Shown here in pieces: positions 1 through 7,103 of a stretch of DNA of 56,015 nt. The first letter of the stretch is position 1; every line of letters begins with the position of its first letter. The translations under genes were made by a program, and so were the position numbers. The stretch lies in contig CANPYR010000011.1 of the NCBI GenBank assembly GCA_947588805.1, forward strand, positions 1 through 56,015, read 5' to 3'. The stretch comes from an uncultured Clostridia bacterium (lineage in GTDB: Bacteria; Bacillota; Clostridia; Oscillospirales; Ruminococcaceae). Under the pieces are notes generated by a model. It worked only from the letters and a program-made list of their open reading frames with translations, was not told the DNA's origin and made no database searches.

Positions 1-550
1 TCTTTTGTTAATCTCATTCTTTTATTATACCATATTTATTTGAAGAATGCAATAGTTTTATGTGAACAGACTCTAAAAAGTACAAATCCGGTGCCTTCCC
101 AATACTGAGCTTTTAATCTGTCACGTCTTCTGATGAAGAATACACACCAGACTCTTTGGAACGAATCTGCCCGAAACTGTTCCTCACAATTCCCACAAAA
201 GCTTGAAATCATAACATAGATGTGGTCTGCCCCTTCGTCCTTAGAAGAGCAGGGGTCAATTATCAGTACGTAAAAAGCAGAAATATTTGTATTAGCGTCT
301 GCAAAATGAACGTCATTCGCACCCAATCCGACAAAATCATTTTGCCAGAGTTAATTTACACATTTCAAAAACTGCTCTCGGACATAGGCTTGATGGCGGC
401 TTTTTATTTATCCTTGTTTCCCAACTTGTAGAGAAATCCATTCTTGCACTCCGCGCTGCAAAAAAGATTATCAGGGCTTTGCTTCAAAAACTTTATTACA
501 GTGCCTGCAGTGCCGCGGCAGTTTTCCGACAATATCCTCCGTTTTTATTT
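1..550. other. Left-edge region without a convincing gene
   Basis: About 550 bases hold only short open frames on both strands. The longest is about 100 codons on the minus strand (roughly 36-350, TTG or no start). It has no ribosome site and resembles no family I recognise. It may be a degraded coding remnant or chance. A small dyad, TCCAACC-cgc-GGTTGGA at 551-567 followed by TTTCT, could be a weak terminator for something transcribed from the left. I see nothing else here. Confidence 0.4.
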
Positions 551-570
551 TCCAACCCGCGGTTGGATTT

Positions 571-608
571 CTAAATGCCGTCTCTATTGACTCAAACCGG
601 CATTTTAG
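571..608. promoter_or_regulatory. Probable operator of the XRE regulator
   Basis: CTAAATGCCG at 571-580 is inverted at 598-608 as CGGCATTTTAG, identical apart from one extra A. The dyad embraces the -35 box and spacer of the promoter for the XRE gene that starts at 680. An autorepressor binding here would block RNA polymerase. The dyad is seen; autoregulation is inferred. Confidence 0.5.
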
Positions 609-615
609 CTATAAT
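587..615 (+). promoter_or_regulatory. Sigma-A promoter of the XRE gene
   Basis: TTGACT (587-592), a 17-bp spacer and TATAAT (610-615). This predicts a start near 622 and a leader of about 58 nt ahead of the GAAAGGAG ribosome site of the gene at 680. Confidence 0.75.
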
Positions 616-679
616 TCAATCACAGCAAAAAATCTGAATCGCGATTGAGTTTTGCCTGAAAACCGAAAGGAGATTAACT

Positions 680-1558
680 ATGGACTATTCTCAGATAATC
701 GGCAAAAATATAGCGGAATTCCGCAAAAACAATGCCCTGACACAAGAACAGCTTGGCGAGATTGTAGGCGTTACGGGCCAGGCGGTCTCAAAGTGGGAAA
801 ACGGCGGCATGCCGGACGCGTATCTTCTGCCCGAAATAGCCGCGGCGCTCGGCGTGAGTATTGACAGGCTGTTTGAGCCGGAACATAAAAAGCATATCCC
901 CACCCCGGACGAGCTTTTGGAGCTTCTCGGCAGCTACAGCTTCGACCGCTTGCAGGCAAATGACGGCGAGGCGGTATTCAAACTGATTTTTGAAATGATT
1001 TTCAGGCTGAATCACAGCGCTTTTAAGTGCGATGACTTCAGAAGCGTTTGGGATGTAATCGGCGAGCAGGAGTGCGCTTTCCAGACTTCGCAGCTTGTCC
1101 TTGAGGAGGGTACGACCTATATCTCGCTTGTTAAGGACATGCCCTATATCTGCGTAACAAAGGACGAGCCGGGATTCATTGATAAACTTCTTGACGAAAA
1201 GAATTATTGCGAGCTGTTCGGGCTTCTTTCCGATCCGGACGGGCTAAAAGCCGCGATCTTTACGCAGTCCGAATATTCAAAAGGCGGAACGAAATATACC
1301 GCCGACAGACTTGCAGAGAAGATGAAAATTCATCCCGAAAAATTAAGGGAGTTGCTGCCGCTGCTTGTCAGGTTCCGTTTTCTTGCCGAGGAGCAGTTAG
1401 TTGTTGACGAAAGCGAGTTCAAAACCTATTTTATCCTGCAAAGCAACGAATTCCGGCCGTTTTTGATGGCGGCGTGGCTGCTCGTCAATTCACAGCAGTG
1501 CTATTATACCTATTGCCAGACACGCGAAACGAGGTTTTTGGAGAATAAAAAAGAGTAG
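680..1558 (+). CDS. XRE-family HTH transcriptional regulator with unknown C-terminal domain
   Basis: A 292-residue protein. Residues about 8-62 form a Cro/C1-type helix-turn-helix: LTQEQLGEIVGVTGQAVSKW is the typical HTH core, followed by a short linker into ALGVSIDRLF. The remaining 220 residues are soluble, without membrane segments, and match no domain I can name. The segment around 205-255 (TADRLAEKMKIHPEKLRELL) looks like a second winged-helix-like unit. The start is set by AAAGGAG six bases before ATG. The promoter and overlapping inverted repeat just upstream suggest autoregulation. The gene is monocistronic and ends at a terminator (1596). DNA binding is confident; target genes and ligand are unknown. 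Confidence 0.85.
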   Translation: MDYSQIIGKNIAEFRKNNALTQEQLGEIVGVTGQAVSKWENGGMPDAYLLPEIAAALGVSIDRLFEPEHKKHIPTPDELLELLGSYSFDRLQANDGEAVFKLIFEMIFRLNHSAFKCDDFRSVWDVIGEQECAFQTSQLVLEEGTTYISLVKDMPYICVTKDEPGFIDKLLDEKNYCELFGLLSDPDGLKAAIFTQSEYSKGGTKYTADRLAEKMKIHPEKLRELLPLLVRFRFLAEEQLVVDESEFKTYFILQSNEFRPFLMAAWLLVNSQQCYYTYCQTRETRFLENKKE

Positions 1559-1595
1559 GCATCTTATCATATTCTTTTCATAAGGGTTTTATCTG

Positions 1596-1622
1596 AAAAA
1601 GCTCCCAACAAGGGGGCTTTTT
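1596..1622 (+). terminator. Intrinsic terminator after the XRE gene
   Basis: AAAAAGCTCCC and GGGGGCTTTTT pair over 11 bp with one G-U, a short AACAA loop and a T run inside the 3' arm. Confidence 0.85.
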
Positions 1623-1860
1623 GCATAGATAGTACGCCGCAGTGCGTATAGCTTTTTCGGTTGAGCGAAGGGAGGATTATAAGAGCAGTCCTGCGCCGCT
1701 TTGCAGGAGACAGCAATTCGATCATCAATCAGAAAATGTCTTGATGGCTGTGAAGAAACTCGCAAACTGTCCTTGACCTACAAGTTTATAAATTTACAAT
1801 GTCCCGCTTGATTGCTTCTTGCGAAAAGAGTATAATATTCTCGTCGAAAGACGATATTTA
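1623..1860. other. Spacer with no recognisable gene
   Basis: Between the XRE terminator and the next promoter I find no frame with a start, ribosome site and plausible product. The composition is coding-like in places but broken by stops in every frame, so a degraded gene is possible. Confidence 0.4.
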
Positions 1861-1889
1861 TTGACAAATACGGATAGTCATGCTATAAT
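1861..1889 (+). promoter_or_regulatory. Consensus promoter for the leader ORF and P-loop gene
   Basis: TTGACA (1861-1866), 17-bp spacer, TATAAT (1884-1889). Transcription from about 1896 would give a 140-nt leader ahead of the gene at 2038, long enough for the leader ORF and hairpins described at 1932-2030. Confidence 0.85.
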
Positions 1890-1931
1890 TTATTTTGCAA
1901 ACTCAACAATTCAATTATGGAGGACGTAACT

Positions 1932-1964
1932 ATGGTGATCGCATTAAGAACGAGTAACATTTAA
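1932..1964 (+). CDS. 10-codon leader peptide MVIALRTSNI
   Basis: ATG at 1932 follows ATGGAGGACGTAACT, a strong ribosome site, and reads M-V-I-A-L-R-T-S-N-I then TAA. Two bases after the stop, a perfect 10-bp hairpin begins. This layout (promoter, mini-ORF, stem-loop, main gene with its own SD) is that of translational or transcriptional attenuators such as those ahead of erm and cat resistance genes. I do not recognise this peptide as a described leader. It is too short to be judged by composition, so its reality rests on the SD and position. Confidence 0.5.
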   Translation: MVIALRTSNI

Positions 1965-1966
1965 CT

Positions 1967-2030
1967 GCATGAAACTTTTGATTGATAGTTTCATGCGCAA
2001 ACAAACTGCTAAAACTATTTAATCAAGGAG
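1967..2030 (+). promoter_or_regulatory. Attenuator-like hairpins ahead of the P-loop gene
   Basis: Stem 1 is GCATGAAACT (1967-1976) with AGTTTCATGC (1987-1996), a perfect 10 bp. Two competing pairings are possible: ATAGTTT (1985-1991) with AAACTAT (2012-2018), and UUUUGAUU (1976-1983) with AAUCAAGG (2021-2028), which would cover part of the AAGGAG ribosome site of the gene at 2038. Ribosome stalling on the leader ORF could therefore switch access to the ribosome site. The pairings are seen; the switching is inferred. Confidence 0.45.
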
Positions 2031-2037
2031 AAAATCT

Positions 2038-2682
2038 ATGAAGTTTCAAAATAATGTTATCAGAGAATATTTAAAAAACGTATATTTTGTTGCGGGAACG
2101 GCTTGCGGGGGAAAGACGACGGTTTCAAGAGCGCTGGGGAAGAAATATCATGTCCCAGTTTACGCCGCCGACGAGATGTTTTCTTTTCATCAACAAATCT
2201 CTGACGCAAAGTTTCAGCCGTCTATGAACAAGACGTTTAAGGACGCTGATGAATTTTTCGGCAGATCCGTAGAAGAATACAGAGACTGGCTGATAAGCAA
2301 TACGAGGGAAGACCTTGAATTTTTAATAATGGACTTGATCGGATCATCGCAAAACTGTCCGGTCATTTGCGACTGCCATCTAACGCTTTCGGAGACGGAT
2401 ATGCTTACTTCTTCGGACAGAATAGTATTTCTGATCAAAGAGCCGAAAGATCCGGTCGATGAGTATTGCAGCAGGCCCGACCATCAGGATTTTAATGCTT
2501 TCATCCACAGCGCGACCGATTTTGAAACGGCAAAAGCTAAATGTAATGAAGCTTTAAAAAGTTTAAATGATAAGCATTATCAGGAGATCAAGGCAAGCGG
2601 GTATTTTTGGCTGGAGCGAGATGAAAACAGGAGCGTTGAGGAGACGGTCGAGCTTGTCGCGGGGCATTTTGGGGTGAAGTGA
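2038..2682 (+). CDS. P-loop NTPase/kinase-like protein
   Basis: A 214-residue soluble protein with a Walker A motif GTACGGKT at residues 20-27 right after an N-terminal beta strand (VYFVAG), as in the nucleoside/shikimate-kinase group and small-molecule phosphotransferases. FLIMDLIGSSQNCPVICDCH near 97-116 could be a later strand with an acidic residue, and RIVFLI near 128 is another core strand. The substrate cannot be read from the sequence. The SD AAGGAG lies eight bases before ATG. The attenuator-like leader suggests the gene is induced by something that affects ribosomes, which would fit a drug- or nucleoside-modifying kinase, but this is inference. A terminator follows at 2777. Confidence 0.75.
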   Translation: MKFQNNVIREYLKNVYFVAGTACGGKTTVSRALGKKYHVPVYAADEMFSFHQQISDAKFQPSMNKTFKDADEFFGRSVEEYRDWLISNTREDLEFLIMDLIGSSQNCPVICDCHLTLSETDMLTSSDRIVFLIKEPKDPVDEYCSRPDHQDFNAFIHSATDFETAKAKCNEALKSLNDKHYQEIKASGYFWLERDENRSVEETVELVAGHFGVK

Positions 2683-2776
2683 TTTTTGGTAATATAATTA
2701 AAAGGATTTACAGCTTACGGCAGTCGTGCTGATGCTGAAGCCTAATACTTAATATTACTGAACAGGCGGTACCGTT

Positions 2777-2810
2777 GAGCAGATAGTCGTTGGATTATCT
2801 GCTCTTTTTA
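2777..2810 (+). terminator. Intrinsic terminator after the P-loop gene
   Basis: GAGCAGATAGT pairs with ATTATCTGCTC (one G-U), loop CGTTGG, then TTTTTATTTAT. Confidence 0.9.
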
Positions 2811-2842
2811 TTTATCAATAAATGGGAAAAGAGTCTTTAAAA

Positions 2843-2938
2843 ATGCAAAATCCGCGCAGCCGCGGACAGTCTACCGTTGCAGGTGCTTCATATCATAGCG
2901 GTTATAAACAGTTTTTCGAGTATGGCCGGAAAATATAA
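2843..2938 (+). pseudogene. MobA/MobL relaxase N-terminal fragment
   Basis: A 31-codon frame reads MQNPRSRGQSTVAGASYHSG and then about 11 more residues before TAA. The pattern SRxxGxSxVAxASYxSG is the conserved N-terminal signature of MobA/MobL-type mobilisation relaxases (usual form SRxxGRSAVAAAAYRSG), which are normally several hundred residues long. Nothing of the catalytic domain remains. This is a scar of a mobilisable element; together with the recombinase remnant at 4975 it brackets the TetR/esterase pair. Confidence 0.6.
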
Positions 2939-3062
2939 AGACTGCTCGCGAAAACGGTGAGGCATTATCATGAGAAAGAAAATGAGTCCCCGCAGGGAAA
3001 ACCAAACTCTATTGAGTAGGAAGAAGTGTGTTAGTAAAGAGTTAAAGCTAACAATTTTCAAT

Positions 3063-3097
3063 CCCCGGTCGGTATCATCTGACACGACCGGGGATTT
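3063..3097. terminator. Strong hairpin terminator
   Basis: CCCCGGTCG (3063-3071) and CGACCGGGG (3085-3093) form a perfect 9-bp stem, followed on the plus strand by ATTTTACTTT. It lies 65 bases beyond the stop of the minus-strand esterase and could stop transcription from that side too. Confidence 0.75.
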
Positions 3098-3160
3098 TAC
3101 TTTGTATAATAAATCTTGAAAAGTGAAAGAAAAATTTTTAGGGTATTTCGTTCCCGCACT

Positions 3161-4285
3161 CTAAAAAGTCCTATCAAGCAATTCCACTCCGTAGGTCTTT
3201 ACATCGCCGTTCACAGCGTCATATATCCACTCGCCTACGCTCCTGTCGTTTCCGAGCCTGTCAAACACATTCGCGGAAATGATCGTATGCTGGGTATTAT
3301 GAGTGTTTTCGTCCTCCCCATAGCACCAGATATAAATACCAACGTCTGGGATATTTGTCTGCAAGCCGTTTACCATTTCTTTCAGATCGCGCTGAAAGTT
3401 ATCGCCAAGCTCTTTGGTTTTATCCATTTTACCGCTGTTGATATAAGACTGGTACTGCATTAACGTATCGTCGCGGTATGAGCAGTCAAAGAGTATTTTC
3501 ACGCTGTCGCCGCGCTTTTTATGAAGCGCAGTCAGACTGTCAAGGACAAGATTGTTTGTCGTCAGTCTGTCCGAAATCTCAACCGGAGATTTCCATAGGT
3601 TCACAGCAGTATCCTGCCAACCGTCGTAGAGCAGGAGCGAGCTGTCAACGCAGACGGTCACATTTTCAGCGCTCGGAAAGCGGTCAATTACATCGTCAGC
3701 CAGCAGGGAAGTTGCAAATCCGCCCGCCGAAAAACCTGTCACGAGCAGCGTATCCGGCTCTTCCAGATACTGCTTGACCTGTTCAACATAAGCGGAGTAA
3801 TTGGTATATCCCGTGTGATACACGGTCTTTTTGCCCTCATAAATCCCCGTGCCTGCGTGAAAATCGCCTGTCGCGTAGGGTATCACGATAAAACTCCAGT
3901 CCTTGAAAGGATTATCCTCCGCATTGCTGCCTATACCTCCCTGCGCGACGAAGTCCTGCGCCGTCATATTAGTTGCAAAAAACTCCGTACCTCCCTCGGA
4001 GGTCTCGGGCGTTATGCTCACACCGCCGCCGAAGAAATAAACGACCACCTTGTTTTCCAATCCTTTGCGGAAGATTCCGTGCCATTTGCTGCCGTCCGAC
4101 GACTTTGCGATCTCCACAGGAACATCATACCACTTGCCGATCTCAGGCTCGCCCTCGAGCTTCGGGAATGTTTTAAAAAATGTCAGCTTCAGAAAAATGA
4201 ATATTGCCAACACAATAGCCAAAATAATAATTCCTATGATGATAAGCGCCTTTTTCAGTCTGCCTTTCGGCTTTATGTTTTCCAT
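3161..4285 (-). CDS. Membrane-anchored pectinacetylesterase-family serine hydrolase
   Basis: A 374-residue protein. Residues 13-33 are a hydrophobic membrane anchor after a basic N-terminus, so the rest faces outside. The body is an alpha/beta hydrolase of the pectinacetylesterase (PAE/notum) type: FFGGG at 84-88 (oxyanion region), the nucleophile motif GFSAGG at 184-189 with Ser186, an acidic residue in CVDSS near 214 and His333 in HNTQH. These are the elements of an intact Ser-Asp-His triad, so activity as an O-acetyl- or acyl-esterase on an extracellular glycan is plausible, but the substrate is unknown. The SD AGGAGGAATTGTA precedes ATG. Divergent from a TetR gene; its promoter overlaps a TetR-type operator, so repression by that regulator is likely. 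Confidence 0.8.
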   Translation of the reverse strand: MENIKPKGRLKKALIIIGIIILAIVLAIFIFLKLTFFKTFPKLEGEPEIGKWYDVPVEIAKSSDGSKWHGIFRKGLENKVVVYFFGGGVSITPETSEGGTEFFATNMTAQDFVAQGGIGSNAEDNPFKDWSFIVIPYATGDFHAGTGIYEGKKTVYHTGYTNYSAYVEQVKQYLEEPDTLLVTGFSAGGFATSLLADDVIDRFPSAENVTVCVDSSLLLYDGWQDTAVNLWKSPVEISDRLTTNNLVLDSLTALHKKRGDSVKILFDCSYRDDTLMQYQSYINSGKMDKTKELGDNFQRDLKEMVNGLQTNIPDVGIYIWCYGEDENTHNTQHTIISANVFDRLGNDRSVGEWIYDAVNGDVKTYGVELLDRTF

Positions 4286-4326
4286 TACAATTCCTCCTAT
4301 TATGAATTTGACAAATTTAAATCTTT

Positions 4327-4344
4327 ATGATACTATAATATCAT
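4327..4344. promoter_or_regulatory. TetR operator site 1
   Basis: ATGATA-ctataa-TATCAT, a 6-bp perfect dyad matching half-sites of site 2 (4377-4404). It overlaps the -10 box of the minus-strand esterase promoter. Confidence 0.55.
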
Positions 4345-4363
4345 CAAGTAACTGCAAAGTCAA
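4335..4363 (-). promoter_or_regulatory. Promoter of the esterase gene
   Basis: On the minus strand TTGACT (4358-4363), 17-bp spacer, TATTAT (4335-4340), 50 bases upstream of the esterase ATG. Operator site 1 covers the -10 box. Confidence 0.65.
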
Positions 4364-4376
4364 TAAAATCGGGAAA

Positions 4377-4404
4377 ATGATACTATTTTGAAAAATAGTA
4401 TCAT
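4377..4404. promoter_or_regulatory. TetR operator site 2 (perfect 28-bp palindrome)
   Basis: ATGATACTATTTT-ga-AAAATAGTATCAT: 13-bp perfect arms with a 2-bp centre, 23 bases upstream of the TetR start codon. It is the typical place for autorepression. Its outer ATGATACTAT half-site recurs in site 1. Confidence 0.75.
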
Positions 4405-4426
4405 CGAGCGGAAAGGGAGATAGATT

Positions 4427-4933
4427 ATGTCGGAATATGTGACCTTTGCCTATGGCGAAGCGCTGTTCAAACTGATGAAAAATAAAAGTATCGAGAAAAT
4501 TACCGTAGACGAGCTGTGTGAAGCAGGCGGGATCGGCAGAGCAACCTATTTTCGCAACTTCAGATCAAAGGACGAGATCATCACCGCCTACATCATAATG
4601 AAGTGGCGCAAATACGAACGGAAGCTTAGGCTCAAGGAGTTTAAGCTCAATGACAGCTACCGAGTGAAAAGCTATTTTGATTTCTGCTATTCGATGCGAA
4701 AAAATAACGATCTCATCATCGGGCAGGGGCGTCACGGAGCGATCCTGTCCGCCTATGAGACAATAATGACCGACAGCGACATCGGGCAGTCTGCGGATAC
4801 CTACGAAAGCTATTATCTTGCCTACGGCCTTTTCGGTATCTTTATGAAATGGGCAAGGGGCGGGTATGCAGAGTCGGCGCAGGAGATGGCGGATATCGTG
4901 GTGGGAAGGATATTTGCGAGCAGCCCTAAATAA
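4427..4933 (+). CDS. TetR/AcrR-family transcriptional regulator
   Basis: A 168-residue protein. Residues about 5-55 carry the TetR N-terminal HTH: KITVDELCEAGGIGRATYFR followed by NFRSKDEII is the family signature. The C-terminal all-helical part (60-165) is short and resembles the DhaS-like/TetR_C_7 ligand domains, so the inducer is unknown. SD AAAGGGAG before ATG. Divergent from the esterase with two matching operators in the 141-bp spacer, so it very probably represses itself and the esterase. A hairpin (4939-4958) follows the stop. Confidence 0.88.
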   Translation: MSEYVTFAYGEALFKLMKNKSIEKITVDELCEAGGIGRATYFRNFRSKDEIITAYIIMKWRKYERKLRLKEFKLNDSYRVKSYFDFCYSMRKNNDLIIGQGRHGAILSAYETIMTDSDIGQSADTYESYYLAYGLFGIFMKWARGGYAESAQEMADIVVGRIFASSPK

Positions 4934-4938
4934 ATGCA

Positions 4939-4958
4939 GCCCCGGGAAATCTCGGGGC
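4939..4958 (+). terminator. Weak hairpin after the TetR gene
   Basis: GCCCCG-ggaaatct-CGGGGC right behind the stop codon. There is no T run, so termination may be partial. Confidence 0.4.
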
Positions 4959-4974
4959 GTATGGTTATGGTTGC

Positions 4975-5278
4975 ATGTTGTTTGCGACGTATTTAATTGA
5001 GAATATTGACAGGCTTAAGTCGGAGCTTGCGACCGAAAAGCAGACTACTGCCGATGCTGAAAAGTGGGTTGCTTTAATCAAGCAGTATGCTGAGCCAACT
5101 GAGCTGAATGCTGAAATGCTTAACACGCTGATTGAAAAGATAGTCGTGCATAAATTCTGACGGCACAGAACCCAAGAAATTGAAATATTTTACCGATTCG
5201 TAGGGAAATTGATTAAAACCCATGCGCACGTCTTTAAGTTTGTTAAACGGAGAAAGGATAGCGGCGGCGGGAGGAGCG
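4975..5278 (+). pseudogene. C-terminal remnant of a large serine recombinase
   Basis: The frame from 4975 reads a coiled segment (ENIDRLKSELATEKQTTADA), then NTLIEKIVVHKF and a stop at 5158-5160. In the same frame beyond the stop it continues QEIEIFYRFVGKLIK (from 5173). LIEKIVVH...QEIEIFYRFVG is the C-terminal DUF4368-type signature of TnpX/TndX-like large serine recombinases, which are about 500-550 residues long. Catalytic and zinc-ribbon domains are missing and a nonsense codon interrupts what is left. Such genes usually sit at an element's end, so this probably marks the right boundary of a decayed element. The frame runs into the repeat copy at 5260. Confidence 0.75.
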
Positions 5279-5344
5279 GGAGAGGATCAGGAGGGTAGCC
5301 GCAGTCGGTAGCGATTCCGCAGATATGCAGCTCACCCCGCCGCT
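5260..5344 (+). repeat. Dispersed palindromic repeat, copy 1
   Basis: An 85-bp element with AGCGGCGGCGGG at the left and CCCCGCCGCT at the right, a purine-rich left half (GCGGGAG-type) and the core GCAGTCGGTAG followed by ATTCCGCAGATATGCAG. See copies at 7104-7274 (interrupted), 7369, 9157 and 25525. It lies beyond the recombinase remnant and before the end of the minus-strand ECF gene. Confidence 0.8.
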
Positions 5345-5389
5345 TAAGCTTCTACTCCCGATTTTTACTTTCAGCCCACGCCCAAAATA

Positions 5390-5425
5390 ATCCCCTTTTG
5401 ACACCCTAAGCCGTCAAAAGGGGAT
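5390..5425. terminator. Perfect 13-bp inverted repeat downstream of the ECF gene
   Basis: ATCCCCTTTTGAC (5390-5402) and GTCAAAAGGGGAT (5413-5425). The following ACCGCCTGCGGCG is shared, with small changes, with 14650-14675, so this is both a likely terminator for the minus-strand gene ending at 5481 and a piece of a repeat module. Confidence 0.6.
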
Positions 5426-5480
5426 ACCGCCTGCGGCGGCGAACTGTTTTTGCTTTCCGCTCTCACATAACTGCGCCGCC

Positions 5481-6062
5481 CTAAACCGCTTTAGGCTTGA
5501 CTGTCTCCAAAATCCTCACTATCGCCGTGCTTAAGCACAGATTTACTAAAGCCTCAACTATCGAATTCAGGCCCGTCATTCCGAAAATCAAATATAGCGC
5601 TATATTCTCAAACCCCGAGCCCTGCGCCCACTCGCTTATCGTGCCGTAGAAAAATACCACGCAGCCTAAAAGGAATATAGCCTTGTTCACAAGCTGGCAC
5701 GCAAGCGCAGATAATACTATCGCAAGCCATGCGTTCTTCTTTGCGAGCGGCTTGTATACGAGCGCCGCTACCAGTCCCGCAAGCGTTCCTTTTACTATTA
5801 CCGTGATTATCGTGCCCGGGATATTTATCGCTAAAAACGCTCCGGCGTCGGTGAAAAGTACTACTACGCTGAATACAAAACCGAGCCATGTTCCGGCCTT
5901 CCAGCCGTAAAGGGCGGCCCCGACTACTATCGGGACAAATGCAAGCGCTACGCTGAAAGGACCGAACTTTATCCAGGTCGCCGCAGCCTGCAAAACGATT
6001 ACTATCGCTGTGAGAATGCCCATAAACGTAAGCATCCTCGTTTTCTCTCTTGTGCGTGTCAT
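5481..6062 (-). CDS. ECF transporter S component (vitamin uptake)
   Basis: A 193-residue, very hydrophobic protein with five to six membrane segments (about 11-32, 38-58, 62-82, 85-105, 110-135, 150-185). The N-terminal helix MLTFMGILTAIVIVLQAAA and the small-residue-rich helix packing are typical of S components of energy-coupling-factor importers, which bind one vitamin and use a shared ATPase/EcfT module encoded elsewhere. No EcfA/EcfT genes are in the window. The neighbouring upstream gene on the same strand is coaX, so pantothenate is an attractive substrate, but that is inferred only from context. SD AGGAGGAATTCATT before ATG. A hairpin (6078-6107) sits immediately upstream of the SD. 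Confidence 0.8.
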   Translation of the reverse strand: MTRTREKTRMLTFMGILTAIVIVLQAAATWIKFGPFSVALAFVPIVVGAALYGWKAGTWLGFVFSVVVLFTDAGAFLAINIPGTIITVIVKGTLAGLVAALVYKPLAKKNAWLAIVLSALACQLVNKAIFLLGCVVFFYGTISEWAQGSGFENIALYLIFGMTGLNSIVEALVNLCLSTAIVRILETVKPKAV

Positions 6063-6077
6063 AATGAATTCCTCCTG

Positions 6078-6107
6078 AACCCGGGTATTATTTCCCCGGG
6101 GTTTTTT
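6078..6107 (-). promoter_or_regulatory. Hairpin in the leader of the ECF gene
   Basis: AACCCGGG and CCCCGGGGTT (with one bulge) enclose TATTATTT and lie right before the AGGAGG of the ECF gene. On the plus strand the hairpin is followed by TTTTTT and would look like a terminator, but no plus-strand gene ends here. On the minus strand it may stabilise the mRNA or modulate translation. I see no known riboswitch core. Confidence 0.35.
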
Positions 6108-6200
6108 ATATTAAGCCTAAGCTTAATTTACCGATTTAAATTTTTGATTTTTCTGGATATCTTTCTGCATTCCGCAAAAATACTAAATATAATATAAAAC

Positions 6201-6989
6201 TCAATTTAAATATCCGTTCTTTTGATATATCGCCCTAAGACCTGTCAGCAGCAGCTCGCGGTCAAGAATTATATTTTCCGTCTCGCAGTGCGGGACGATT
6301 ACTCCCGCAAGTCCTCCGGTCGCTATAACGGAAGCATCGCCGCCAAGCTCGGATTTAAATCTTCTTATCATCCCGTCCATCATAGAAGCGCTCCCCAAAA
6401 GGATCCCGGACTTCATACAAAGCGCGGTATCAAGGCTTATCGGCTCAAGCTTCTCCGCGCCGTCGAGGTCGATATCCTGCAAAAGCGCCGCGGTAGAGCT
6501 TAAAGCGTTGAGCGAAATTTTAACGCCCGGGATGATAGCGCCGCCAAGGAATACGCCGTCTTTATCTATCGCGGTGACCGTGGTAGCGGTGCCGAAGTCG
6601 AAGATTATAATAGGCGCGGGATACTTTTCGAGCGCTCCGACTGCGCCGCAGATCAGATCTGCTCCGATATAAGCTTCGGGGATCCCGCCCTTTATTTTTA
6701 GACCTGAGCTGATATTTTTCCCGACGACTGCGGGAGTAATGCCGAAGAGAAGATTTATTGCCGCTGAGAGAGTAGGAACGAGCGCGGGGACGACAGTTGA
6801 AATAATTGCGCCTGTGATTTTTTCGGGATCCGTTTTATAGAGCCGAAGTATCTCGGAGATAAGCGCCGCATACTGATCGGAGGTCTTATCGTGAACGGTA
6901 GCCACTCTGGCGGTGAAGATAGGGGTAGGGGAAGAGGAGAAAACGCCGAAAACTATGTTGGTGTTACCTGCGTCTACTGTGAAGAGCAT
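6201..6989 (-). CDS. coaX: Type III pantothenate kinase
   Basis: A 262-residue protein that phosphorylates pantothenate in the first step of CoA synthesis. The open frame extends 97 codons further upstream, but that part runs through repeat DNA and reads as junk. The true start MLFTVDAGNTN has AGGAGG nine bases upstream. ASKHA-fold motifs are in order: DAGNTN at 6-11 (phosphate-1 loop), GADLICGAVGA at 109-119 (catalytic Asp111; many family members have Arg next to it, here Leu), FDFGTATTVTAID at 130-142 and GGAIIPG at 149-155. Length is normal for CoaX. On the same strand as the ECF S component 138 bp downstream, so the two may form a pantothenate uptake/activation pair. A 43-bp hairpin module shared with another gene leader lies about 60-100 bp upstream. 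Confidence 0.93.
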   Translation of the reverse strand: MLFTVDAGNTNIVFGVFSSSPTPIFTARVATVHDKTSDQYAALISEILRLYKTDPEKITGAIISTVVPALVPTLSAAINLLFGITPAVVGKNISSGLKIKGGIPEAYIGADLICGAVGALEKYPAPIIIFDFGTATTVTAIDKDGVFLGGAIIPGVKISLNALSSTAALLQDIDLDGAEKLEPISLDTALCMKSGILLGSASMMDGMIRRFKSELGGDASVIATGGLAGVIVPHCETENIILDRELLLTGLRAIYQKNGYLN

Positions 6990-7048
6990 AGGAAAGTACC
7001 TCCTGATGAAAAAAATAAGCAAAAAGCTATCTGAGAGAGGAAACCAAA

Positions 7049-7090
7049 AAGGTTTCGCCGGCCTTTCCTCAAAAGGCCGCAGGCGTCCGG
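7049..7090 (-). repeat. 43-bp hairpin leader module, copy upstream of coaX
   Basis: Read on the minus strand it contains CGGCCTTTTGAGGAAAGGCC and then GGCGAAACCTTTTT. The same sequence, with one or two changes, is on the plus strand at 14873-14915, also upstream of and pointing toward a gene start. The GGCCTTT/AAAGGCC stem followed by CCTTTTT resembles a terminator or attenuator. Distance to the coaX ATG is about 60 bp. Confidence 0.7.
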
Positions 7091-7103
7091 GGGCAGAAGC
7101 CCT

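Noticed and set aside
2888..3085. 65-codon minus-strand frame
   Set aside because: No SD, no family resemblance, and it spans the MobA/MobL fragment and a terminator on the other strand.
6063..6200. Riboswitch ahead of the ECF S component
   Set aside because: Only one short hairpin is present and the 138-bp leader lacks the conserved cores of the TPP, FMN, cobalamin, folate or PreQ1 classes as far as I can recognise.
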